Positions 1 through 6,228 of a stretch of 7,562 bases of DNA are shown in pieces. Below the pieces are notes generated by a model. The model was given only the letters and a program-made list of their open reading frames with translations. It was not told where the DNA came from and searched no databases. The position numbers were made by a program, and so were the translations under genes. Origin of the DNA: Chromatiales bacterium (GTDB lineage Bacteria; Pseudomonadota; Gammaproteobacteria; Chromatiales; Chromatiaceae); NCBI GenBank assembly GCA_022360595.1, contig JAKSCN010000260.1, forward strand, positions 1 to 7,562, given 5' to 3'. Each line of letters begins with the position of its first letter. Position 1 is the stretch's first letter.

Positions 1-614
1 CCGATGTGGAGGTGAGTGGAAACCAAGTGCTCTATTGCGCCACGGGCCTCTATCTGGATGTCTCTCCCTTCCAGCCCGACACCACGAATCGTATTTTTGA
101 CAACCTGATTGCTTATAGCTGTGTTGGTATTCTCTTTCTGAATGACTGGACCGGTAACATCCTGAAAGGCAATTCACTGCAGGGCAATATAACCCAAGTC
201 GTAGTGAGCGGCGGCAAGACGGCCAACAGAAATGTCTGGGAAGGGAACTACTGGGACGATTTTGAAGGCTTTGACCAGGATGGCGATATGGTCGGTGACA
301 GTCCCTACGAACTCTACAGCTATGCTGACCGCATCTGGATGGATGTGCCTGCCGCCCGATTTTTTAAAGGCTCGCCAGTGCTGGAAGTGCTCGACTTCCT
401 GGAACGCCTGGCGCCATTTTCCGACCCCAATATGTTGGTGCGTGACAAGAAACCACTGATGGTTGCCAATGTAACGCGTGAATCCGGGGTCAAGAATAAT
501 AGCGAGCTGGAAGGATCTGGCACTGAGGAGCAGCCACAAGCTGATCAATCTGGCACTGAAGGGGCCGGTTCTTTCGATGCGCTGAAAGCGCTTCAGGAAT
601 CGTTAAAGAATTGA
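1..614 (+). CDS. nosD: NosD, C-terminal part (5' end outside the window)
   Basis: This is the C-terminal 203 residues or so of NosD, the periplasmic right-handed beta-helix protein that works with the NosFY ABC transporter in assembling the copper-sulfur site of nitrous oxide reductase. The reading frame is open to the left edge (first whole codon at 3), so the GTG at 6 is an internal Val codon rather than a start. The visible part begins in beta-helix repeats with regularly spaced Asn/Gly turns (NRIFDNLIAY, GNILKGNSLQGN). It continues into the NosD-type motif GNYWDD-x-x-GFDQDGD-x-x-GDSPY and then a helical stretch (VLEVLDFLERLAPF). The last 45 residues or so form a polar Ser/Gly/Glu/Gln tail with a repeated SGTE that looks disordered. 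The gene lies 27 bases upstream of nosG, which supports the assignment. Family identity is secure. The function of the tail is unknown. Confidence 0.93.
   Translation, partial: DVEVSGNQVLYCATGLYLDVSPFQPDTTNRIFDNLIAYSCVGILFLNDWTGNILKGNSLQGNITQVVVSGGKTANRNVWEGNYWDDFEGFDQDGDMVGDSPYELYSYADRIWMDVPAARFFKGSPVLEVLDFLERLAPFSDPNMLVRDKKPLMVANVTRESGVKNNSELEGSGTEEQPQADQSGTEGAGSFDALKALQESLKN
515..559 (+). repeat. 12-base direct repeat inside the nosD tail
   Basis: ATCTGGCACTGA occurs at 515-526 and again at 548-559, exactly 33 bases apart. The offset is eleven codons, so both copies encode SGTE in frame. Sequence after each copy has diverged. It looks like a small remnant in-frame duplication within the low-complexity C-terminal tail of NosD. 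Confidence 0.5.
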
Positions 615-641
615 TCGGCAGGATAGAGCTAGAGGTAACAG

Positions 642-1487
642 ATGAGCGACAAGACTGTCGGTAAAGTGAAAAAAACAAAATCGGCTGGCCGCAAACGCGA
701 GCAGGAGCGCAGACAATTTTTGCGCACCGCTGCGATGGCGGTTGGCGTGACCGGTTTTTCACTGCTAGGGTTGGTTCCAGCACTGCGAGGTGATGTGTTG
801 CGTTTGCGACCACCTGGTGCACTGAAAACACCCCATGATGAGCAGGAGTTTTTGGCCTCCTGTATCAAGTGCGGGCAGTGTGTGCAGGTCTGCCCGGTGG
901 AAGCGATTGTACTGGAAGATATAATGAATGGCGTTGGGATTGGCACGCCGTATATCGATGCACGTGAGCAGGCGTGTGATTTCTCCTGTGATGGTTTGCA
1001 GTGTGTACTGGCCTGCCCAACAGGGGCGTTGACCCATGATCTGAACTATCCCGCCGATTCCAGAATGGGGTTTGCGGAACTCTCCCGCCCAAAGGCCTGC
1101 CTTGCAATTCAAGGTGAAGGGTTCAAGGGGCTGGCGCGTGGTCCGGACTACAAAGGCAAGCTGCGCTATGACGAGATCGACCGCTGGAATCCTATTTCGG
1201 TCTCTGAACACCCTTATGATTTGGAACTCTGTGATCTCTGTGTAAGACAGTGTCCAATCGAGATCCGTATTGCCCAATGTGCTGAAGGCAAACCACCCTC
1301 AGGTGATCAGAATCAATGTCCTCCCCAACATGCGATTGCGCTGGAACCCGTCCCGGATTCGCCTGTTGGTGCGATGATTCCGGTGATTAAAGAGGGGTGT
1401 GTCGGTTGTGGTGTGTGCGAGATGATCTGTCCGCCCGAGCCGCCCGCGATTGTGATCAACATTGAAAAATTTACGGATATGGCGTGA
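642..1487 (+). CDS. nosG: NosG, Tat-exported four-cluster ferredoxin-type protein (NapG/MauM family)
   Basis: This is an iron-sulfur electron-transfer protein of the NapG/MauM/NosG family. It is expected on the periplasmic side, where it would pair with NosH and relay electrons from quinol toward N2O reductase. The protein has 281 residues. A Lys/Arg-rich leader precedes a twin-arginine motif (R23-R24-QFL) and a hydrophobic stretch to about residue 48, as expected for folded Fe-S export. Four cysteine groups follow: C74/C77/C80/C84; C112/C116/C121/C125; C197/C200/C204 with C213 or C226 as a possible fourth ligand; and C253/C256/C259/C263. The second group opens CxxxC rather than the classical CxxC. 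An AGAGG element at 631-635 is well placed for the ATG. The stop codon is fused with the Shine-Dalgarno of nosH, so the two genes are probably translationally linked. The nos context favours NosG over NapG, although sequence alone cannot separate the two cleanly. Confidence 0.88.
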   Translation: MSDKTVGKVKKTKSAGRKREQERRQFLRTAAMAVGVTGFSLLGLVPALRGDVLRLRPPGALKTPHDEQEFLASCIKCGQCVQVCPVEAIVLEDIMNGVGIGTPYIDAREQACDFSCDGLQCVLACPTGALTHDLNYPADSRMGFAELSRPKACLAIQGEGFKGLARGPDYKGKLRYDEIDRWNPISVSEHPYDLELCDLCVRQCPIEIRIAQCAEGKPPSGDQNQCPPQHAIALEPVPDSPVGAMIPVIKEGCVGCGVCEMICPPEPPAIVINIEKFTDMA

Positions 1488-1489
1488 GG
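1485..1489 (+). promoter_or_regulatory. Shine-Dalgarno of nosH overlapping the nosG stop codon
   Basis: TGAGG at 1485-1489 contains the TGA of nosG and lies five bases before the ATG at 1495. This decides the nosH start at 1495. The in-frame TTG at 1462 lies inside nosG and has no comparable site. Confidence 0.6.
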
Positions 1490-1494
1490 TTGTT

Positions 1495-2466
1495 ATGAGC
1501 TATATCATCGAATCGTTAAAACAACTTTTTGGTTCCGCACCGACTCGTCACAGTAAGGAGACGATGAGTGTTGAGGTTAAAGAGGTGCATCTGCACAAAC
1601 GGCAGAACCCAATGTCGAAAGAGGTCTTTGCGCAGCTCAAGGAGGAGCATGGCCCGGCTTCAACCAAATGGCGTAATCGACGCTGGGCGACCTTGATCGC
1701 GATTAACCTGCTGTTTGTGGTCTCTTACTACTTTGATGTCCAAATTCTGGAAGGGGCGCTGACCGCTTCGCGCTTTGTCGGTTTCCATATGGCCGATTTG
1801 AACTCAGCCCTGCAGGTGACGTTGGCCTTTAAACACATGGTGCTCAATTTGGTCATCGGCACGGTGACGGTGTTTATTCTGTGGGTATTGCTGGGAGGAC
1901 GCACCTTCTGCTCCTGGGTCTGCCCCTACCATCTGCTCTCTGAGTTGGCAGAGAAGATTCATGTCAAACTGGTAGAGAAGAAGCTGATTAAAAATCACCC
2001 TTTCGATCGCCGGGTCCGCTCAGTTTTCTATGTGATTTTCGCGCTGTTGGCGCTGGTCTCTGGTTACACCGTCTTTGAGACAATCTCAGTCACGGGTATT
2101 GTCAGCCGGGCGTTGATCTACGGCCCGGGAGTCGCCCTGGTTTGGGTGGGGCTGGTGCTGCTGTTTGAAGTGTTTTATTCGCGCCGGGCCTGGTGTCGCT
2201 ACGTCTGTCCTATTGGTATCACTTACGGGGTGGTTGGCTCGGTTTCACCGCTACGGGTGAAGTACAACATTAAAGATTGTCACCACGAGGGCGATTGCCG
2301 CGCGGTCTGTCTGGTTCCCCATGTATTGGATGTAACCATCAAAGGGCGCGCCCAGGACGTGGATGTGGATATCAGCGCCGATTGCACCCGTTGTGGTATG
2401 TGTATCGATATTTGTCCAACGGACAGTTTGAAATTTGAACTGAAAGGACTCGGCAAACACCTGTAA
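1495..2466 (+). CDS. nosH: NosH, NapH-type membrane quinol dehydrogenase with ferredoxin module
   Basis: This is an integral membrane protein of the NapH/NosH family, thought to oxidise quinol and pass electrons to the partner NosG. From the ATG at 1495 it has 323 residues. A polar, probably cytoplasmic N-terminal segment of about 60 residues is followed by four hydrophobic segments, near residues 64-80, 114-135, 176-193 and 208-228. Two CxxxCP motifs follow the second and fourth segments (C139/C143-P and C234/C238-P), which is the hallmark of the family. The C-terminal ferredoxin module has C262/C268/C272 and then C297/C300/C303/C307-P. The first group shows only three cysteines. The start at 1495 is chosen over an upstream TTG (1462) because of the well-spaced Shine-Dalgarno. 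In Wolinella-type nos clusters, cytochrome genes nosC1 and nosC2 lie between nosG and nosH. Here the two genes abut. Confidence 0.88.
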   Translation: MSYIIESLKQLFGSAPTRHSKETMSVEVKEVHLHKRQNPMSKEVFAQLKEEHGPASTKWRNRRWATLIAINLLFVVSYYFDVQILEGALTASRFVGFHMADLNSALQVTLAFKHMVLNLVIGTVTVFILWVLLGGRTFCSWVCPYHLLSELAEKIHVKLVEKKLIKNHPFDRRVRSVFYVIFALLALVSGYTVFETISVTGIVSRALIYGPGVALVWVGLVLLFEVFYSRRAWCRYVCPIGITYGVVGSVSPLRVKYNIKDCHHEGDCRAVCLVPHVLDVTIKGRAQDVDVDISADCTRCGMCIDICPTDSLKFELKGLGKHL

Positions 2467-2476
2467 GTGACGTAAG

Positions 2477-2514
2477 CTGCCCTGGTCAATGTATCGGATT
2501 GTTGAGCAGGGCAG
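2477..2514 (+). other. Imperfect hairpin in the nosH-nosF gap
   Basis: CTGCCCTG (2477-2484) and CAGGGCAG (2507-2514) are perfect inverted complements. A second inner pair, CAAT (2487-2490) with ATTG (2498-2501), would extend the stem across an asymmetric internal loop. No T-run follows, so this is not a standard intrinsic terminator. It could be a processing or stability element, or an attenuator, between nosDGH and nosFLY. This is inferred from sequence only. Confidence 0.4.
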
Positions 2515-2583
2515 TAGAATAGCAAAACGTTTTCACACTGATTTGATGATCGGTATTTCCTGTTGATTTATTAAGGTTTCTGG

Positions 2584-3444
2584 ATGATCGAGTTTCAGAA
2601 TGTAGTCAAAAAATTCCGTCGGCACGAGGTGTTGAAAGGGATAGATTTGACAATAGAGCGTGGCCATCGCGTGGCGTTGGTAGGCTCTAATGGGGCGGGT
2701 AAAACAACACTGATTCGCTGCCTGCTGGGTGAGTATACCCATGACGGGCGGGTTGTGATCGACGGTATGGAACCACGCACCAACCGCCAGACTGTGCTGG
2801 CCAAGGTCGGTTTCGTTCCTCAGTTGCCGCCCCCGCTGAAAATGCCGGTCGGGCAGCTAATACGCTTTGCCGCGACAGTCTGCAACTCCGATACCGAGCG
2901 CATGGTGAGCGTGGCCAATGATCTGGGGCTTGATGTCGGGCGCTTTATGCACCAGCCGTTCGTCAAACTATCAGGGGGGCAGAAGCAGAAGCTGCTGATC
3001 GCCATCGCCCTGGGGCGTGATAGTGAACTGCTGGTGTTGGATGAACCCGCGGCTAACCTGGACCCGGAAGCACGCCACATCTTTTTCGATCTGTTGGCGA
3101 AAAAGAAAGATGAAGCGGCGATGATTATCTCCAGCCATCGTTTGGATGAGGTGGCGGCGCTGGTCAACCGCGTGGTTGAGATGGATCAGGGTGAGGTGGT
3201 GCTGGATGACCGTGTGGCCGAGCTTGTCGATATATCCAGTCGACTGAGCTGTAGGGTAGGTCTGATCCGCCAAGAGGACGCCTTTGCCAAAACCATCGGT
3301 GAATGGGGCTTCGCCTCAGATGATGGCTTGACTTGGCAGGGTGAGATCTCCGGCCCGGATCGGTTGCGGTTTTTGGGGGTGCTGTCCCGCTATGCCGCGT
3401 TACTCGCCAATATTCAACTGAACGACACCGGGCTGGAACATTGA
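2584..3444 (+). CDS. nosF: NosF, ABC transporter ATPase of the NosDFY complex
   Basis: This is the cytoplasmic ATPase that drives the NosY permease. In the known NosDFY system, ATP hydrolysis powers conformational change in the NosD-bound machine that matures the copper-sulfur site of NosZ. The 286 residues contain Walker A GSNGAGKTT (residues 34-42), Q-loop Gln80, the signature LSGGQ (129-133), Walker B LLVLDEP with D153 and E154, and the H-loop His185, so the ATPase looks catalytically intact. Residues from about 215 on form a C-terminal extension beyond the nucleotide-binding fold. TAAGG at 2572-2576 lies seven bases before the ATG. The gene comes 117 bases after nosH and 10 bases before nosL. 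The assignment as NosF rather than a generic ABC-2 ATPase rests on the neighbours nosD, nosL and nosY. Confidence 0.92.
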   Translation: MIEFQNVVKKFRRHEVLKGIDLTIERGHRVALVGSNGAGKTTLIRCLLGEYTHDGRVVIDGMEPRTNRQTVLAKVGFVPQLPPPLKMPVGQLIRFAATVCNSDTERMVSVANDLGLDVGRFMHQPFVKLSGGQKQKLLIAIALGRDSELLVLDEPAANLDPEARHIFFDLLAKKKDEAAMIISSHRLDEVAALVNRVVEMDQGEVVLDDRVAELVDISSRLSCRVGLIRQEDAFAKTIGEWGFASDDGLTWQGEISGPDRLRFLGVLSRYAALLANIQLNDTGLEH

Positions 3445-3454
3445 GGGTCGCCTG

Positions 3455-3982
3455 ATGAACCTGCCCTGGTCGAGACTTATCCCGTTGCTGCTGATTGTGC
3501 TGCTGGGCGCCTGTTCCGAGCGGCAGAATAGCGGCGCCGTTGAGGTAAAGTGGGATCGTGACGCTTGCGAGCGTTGCCGCATGGTGTTGAGTGACCGTCA
3601 GCACTCAGCCCAGGTGCGTTTTCAGCCTATTGGGAGTAAATACACCAAGGTGCTGATGTTCGATGATATCGGTTGCGCCGTGCTCTGGCTGGAGGATAAG
3701 CCCTGGCGGGATAACCCCGAGACGGAGATCTGGGTGACAGAGCATCGCAACGGTGAGTGGATCGACGCTAGACAGGCCAACTATGTACAGGGGCAGATTA
3801 CGCCGATGGAGTACGGTCTGGGTGCCCAGTTGGAGGCCACCTCGGATAGCCTCGATTTTGCCGCGGCGAAGCAGCACATTTTTGATATTGAAGAACGTTT
3901 CAACACCCACTCCACCCATCTCGTCGACAAGCTCCGGGAGCAAGCGGCGAAACGCCGGGAAGTGAAACAACCGAATAACTGA
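3455..3982 (+). CDS. nosL: NosL, copper-binding outer-membrane-type lipoprotein
   Basis: This is a copper(I) chaperone for N2O reductase maturation, thought to hand copper to the NosDFY machine. The 175 residues start with a lipoprotein signal: Arg7, a hydrophobic core and the lipobox L17-G18-A19-C20, so the mature protein is probably membrane-anchored in the periplasm. The NosL hallmark C38-x2-C41-x-M43 follows, where the Cys-x-Met pair is the known copper-site element of the family. Further conserved stretches are MFDDIGC, typical of NosL, and a later TPM118 segment. The C-terminal 30 residues are charged and probably helical. GAGGG at 3443-3447, overlapping the nosF stop, is the likely Shine-Dalgarno. 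The gene sits between nosF and nosY, whereas in many clusters it follows nosY. Confidence 0.93.
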   Translation: MNLPWSRLIPLLLIVLLGACSERQNSGAVEVKWDRDACERCRMVLSDRQHSAQVRFQPIGSKYTKVLMFDDIGCAVLWLEDKPWRDNPETEIWVTEHRNGEWIDARQANYVQGQITPMEYGLGAQLEATSDSLDFAAAKQHIFDIEERFNTHSTHLVDKLREQAAKRREVKQPNN

Positions 3983-4002
3983 TTGCAGGATTATTAGACA
4001 GT

Positions 4003-4830
4003 ATGAAATACCTTTGGCTGACCGCCTTGACTGATATTGTTGAATCGCTCAGATCACGCTGGTTTATGGTCTACACCCTGGTGTTTGGTGGGCTGGTTGT
4101 GGTGCTGTTCGCCTATGGGTTGGCCGAGTCCCGCATTATGGGATTTACCGGCCTGTCGCGGTTGCTGTTGACCTACATTCAGTTGGCGATGGCGATCCTG
4201 CCGGTGTTCGTGCTGATCACTACCGTGCGGTCGGTGGCCGGTGACCGGGAGGCGGGTGTTTTCGAGTATCTGCTTTCGCTGCCAATACCGCTGTCGGCCT
4301 GGTTCTGGGGCAAGATCACAGGGCGCTTCTTCGTGGTTTTTGCGCCGGTCTTTCTGGCACTGGTCGGTGCCTCTATCTGGGGCGTTTTCAAGGGCGGGGA
4401 GATTCCCTGGGATCTGCTGCTTTACTACTCAGCGCTGCTGATGGCGCTGGCCTGGTGTTTCCTTGGTATTGGCATGCTGATCTCGACCGTGGCGCGCAGC
4501 TCCGACGTGGCCCAGGGGGCCGCCTTTGTCGTCTGGCTGACGCTGCTGCTGTTTCTTGATCTGATTCTGTTGGGGGTGATGATTCAGGAGCATCTGCCTG
4601 CCGAGTCGGCCGTCATGATCGCCCTGGCCAATCCAATGCAGGTGTTCCGTACCGCGACCATGATGCTGTTTGACCCTCAGTTGGTGCTGTTGGGCCCATC
4701 CGCCTATGTGATTCTGGATGCCTTCGGACAGACCGGCTATATCGTCTATGCCCTGGTCTATCCGGTAGCTGTCGGGTTTATCTGTGCCGCTATCGGCTAT
4801 CTGCTGTTCCGCCGTAGTGACTTGCCTTAG
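4003..4830 (+). CDS. nosY: NosY, ABC-2 type permease of the NosDFY complex
   Basis: This is an inner-membrane permease that pairs with NosF and couples ATP hydrolysis to NosD in the periplasm during copper-site assembly. The protein has 275 residues with about six hydrophobic segments. The first (roughly 21-40) follows a short N-terminus, and the second (about 62-80) is followed by GDREAGVFEYLLSLPIP (residues 81-97), the coupling-helix motif of ABC-2 permeases of this kind. The C-terminus ends with a short basic tail after the last segment (FRRSD). A purine-rich GCAGGA at 3985-3990 is the only Shine-Dalgarno candidate and is unusually far (12 bases) from the ATG, so translation may depend on coupling to nosL. 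Fold and family are clear. The specific name NosY follows from nosF and nosL immediately upstream. Confidence 0.9.
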   Translation: MKYLWLTALTDIVESLRSRWFMVYTLVFGGLVVVLFAYGLAESRIMGFTGLSRLLLTYIQLAMAILPVFVLITTVRSVAGDREAGVFEYLLSLPIPLSAWFWGKITGRFFVVFAPVFLALVGASIWGVFKGGEIPWDLLLYYSALLMALAWCFLGIGMLISTVARSSDVAQGAAFVVWLTLLLFLDLILLGVMIQEHLPAESAVMIALANPMQVFRTATMMLFDPQLVLLGPSAYVILDAFGQTGYIVYALVYPVAVGFICAAIGYLLFRRSDLP

Positions 4831-4859
4831 TCACTAATGGTTGGGTAAAACACCGAGGC

Positions 4860-5771
4860 ATGGGGGCTGAAACACTGAAGCGACCGCTTGTGATCTGGTT
4901 GATGGCGATACGGCCACGCACCCTGGCGCTGTCTGTCTCACCTGTGCTGCTGGCGACCGCGCTGGCAGCAGTCGATCAACCCGATGGCATCGAGTGGCAT
5001 CTGCCCCTGTTGATCATACTCGCCGCGCTGGCGATTCAGGCGGGTACCAACCTGTTCAATGATTCCGCCGACTATCTGAACGGCACCGACAACGAGACCC
5101 GCATTGGACCAGCGCGGGTAACCGCCAGTGGCTTGGCGACACCCGCCGAGGTGATGCGAGCCGGCTATCTCGCTTTTCTCCTGGCCGGGGTGATTGGTCT
5201 CTATCTGGTCTGGTTGGGAGGACTTCCCATATTACTGCTGGGTATCTGCTCGCTACTGGCCGGTTACGCCTATTCGCGCGGTCCCTGGCCGATTTCCCGG
5301 ACACCTTTTGGCGAGTTGGTTGTCGTACTGTTTTTCGGATTGGGCGCTGTGGTAGGCACCTATTATCTGCAGACAGGCAGTTATCGGGCGGTGCTACTGT
5401 TGTGGGGGGCTTTGGTTGGTCTGCCTGCTGCTGCCGTGTTGCTGGTCAACAACACGCGTGATGTGGTGAGCGATACCCGGGCAGGGCGCCGTACGTTGGC
5501 GATTTTGTTACAACCTGGGGCCAGGTATTCAATTTATGCAGGGCTGATGCTGATGCCCTTTTTACTGTTATTGAGCGCTGTGTTGGCTGCCGCTTATCCC
5601 TACTGGGCCCTATTGGGGGGAGTGGCGCTGCCGATAGCGGTCAGTGCCTGCGTCAGGTTCTGTAAATTGGAACCCAGTCCTGAGATGAATGGGTTGTTGA
5701 AGCAGACTGTGCAGACGCAACTGCTGATGGTGGCAGGCGTCTGTACCGGCTTGGTTCTGGCGGTGAATTGA
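4860..5771 (+). CDS. menA: MenA-like 1,4-dihydroxy-2-naphthoate polyprenyltransferase (UbiA family)
   Basis: This is an integral membrane prenyltransferase of the UbiA superfamily, most like MenA, which attaches the polyprenyl tail to 1,4-dihydroxy-2-naphthoate to give demethylmenaquinone. The 303 residues match the usual MenA length. A MenA-like IRPRTLALSVSPVLL near the N-terminus leads into the first Asp-rich motif, N67-D68-x2-D71-x5-D77, followed by RIGPARVTASG (very MenA-like). The second Asp motif is N197-N198-x2-D201-x3-D205. About eight hydrophobic segments are visible. GAGG at 4855-4858 is only one base from the ATG, too close for a standard ribosome site. No in-frame ATG, GTG or TTG lies between the nosY stop and 4860, while a GTG at 4890 would shorten the N-terminus. 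The gene follows nosY by 29 bases, so it probably shares a transcript, which links quinone supply to the NosGH electron route. A UbiA enzyme with another aromatic acceptor is the main alternative. Confidence 0.85.
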   Translation: MGAETLKRPLVIWLMAIRPRTLALSVSPVLLATALAAVDQPDGIEWHLPLLIILAALAIQAGTNLFNDSADYLNGTDNETRIGPARVTASGLATPAEVMRAGYLAFLLAGVIGLYLVWLGGLPILLLGICSLLAGYAYSRGPWPISRTPFGELVVVLFFGLGAVVGTYYLQTGSYRAVLLLWGALVGLPAAAVLLVNNTRDVVSDTRAGRRTLAILLQPGARYSIYAGLMLMPFLLLLSAVLAAAYPYWALLGGVALPIAVSACVRFCKLEPSPEMNGLLKQTVQTQLLMVAGVCTGLVLAVN

Positions 5772-5780
5772 ACTTGATGT

Positions 5781-5818
5781 AAGGCAGTTACAGTTTGTGA
5801 CTATTTCGATAGCCTTTT
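5781..5818 (+). terminator. Weak hairpin cluster with T4 run after menA
   Basis: Several small complementary pairs lie just after menA. GTTACA (5787-5792) pairs with TGTGAC (5796-5801) across a three-base loop. CTAT (5801-5804) pairs with ATAG (5809-5812) around a TTCG tetraloop. An outer pair, AAGGC (5781-5785) with GCCTT (5812-5816), ends in TTTT (5815-5818). The arms are short and overlap, so this is at best a weak terminator or an attenuator. Confidence 0.25.
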
Positions 5819-5860
5819 CCGGGACAGCTATTCGATCCTGACCGATGATATGGGGTATAG

Positions 5861-6202
5861 ATGTTTAAACGCAGATCATATGTTTTTCTCTCTCTGCCGC
5901 TTTTGATTGTGGCGGGTTCCGCATCGGCTATCAGCGATGTGCAATACCAGTCGATATTGGCTTTGGGTGATCTCAATGGCGTGGCGCTGCACTGTGGATA
6001 CCATGCAGAGACCAGACGTATTAAAGGCACGCTGATCAGAACGCTGCCAAAACGCAGACAGTTGGGTGAGGTGTACGAAGAGGCGACCAATAAGTCCTAT
6101 CTTAAATTTATCGATGAGAAGCAGCGCTGCCCGGAAGAGGCGGATTTCGTCAAACAGGTTGACCAGGCAATTGAGCATCTTCAAACCCTTTTTCAGAAAT
6201 GA
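5861..6202 (+). CDS. Small exported two-cysteine protein of unknown function
   Basis: I do not recognise this family. The 113-residue product starts with a clear Sec signal peptide: MFKRRS, a hydrophobic core, and a likely cleavage after SASA at residue 23. The mature part is about 90 residues and charged, and should be periplasmic. It has exactly two cysteines, C45 in GVALHCGYH and C90 in KQRCPEE, which could form a disulfide or a metal site together with H44 and H48. The middle is basic (LPKRRQLGE) and the C-terminus is predicted to be helical and acidic/amphipathic. No transmembrane segment remains after cleavage. The start at 5861 is chosen because it gives a complete signal peptide. The Shine-Dalgarno is weak (GGGG at 5852-5855). 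The gene precedes the ZnuA-like/SCO fusion by 26 bases and is probably co-transcribed with it, so a role in periplasmic metal or thiol handling is possible but only inferred. Confidence 0.75.
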   Translation: MFKRRSYVFLSLPLLIVAGSASAISDVQYQSILALGDLNGVALHCGYHAETRRIKGTLIRTLPKRRQLGEVYEEATNKSYLKFIDEKQRCPEEADFVKQVDQAIEHLQTLFQK

Positions 6203-6228
6203 TCTGACACTTTGAGTAGATACTGACA

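Noticed and set aside
6..8. GTG at position 6 as the start of nosD
   Set aside because: The frame is open to the window edge and the residues around it are already beta-helix sequence, so the gene starts outside the window.
765..1277. 170-residue open frame on the minus strand
   Set aside because: It is antisense to nosG across its cysteine motifs and has no domain or ribosome site support.
1462..1494. Upstream TTG start for nosH giving 11 extra residues
   Set aside because: It lies inside nosG, has no Shine-Dalgarno, and the ATG at 1495 has a well-spaced TGAGG. The extra residues do not resemble a NapH N-terminus.
2543..2572. Possible promoter before nosF (TTGATG then TTTATT)
   Set aside because: Each hexamer matches consensus at only about four of six positions with an 18-base spacer, and transcription would start almost at the ATG.
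2540..2580. FNR/NNR-type operator (TTGAT-N4-ATCAA) in the nosH-nosF gap
   Set aside because: TTGAT occurs at 2543 and 2563 but neither has the matching ATCAA half-site four bases on. I saw no convincing site in the other gaps either.
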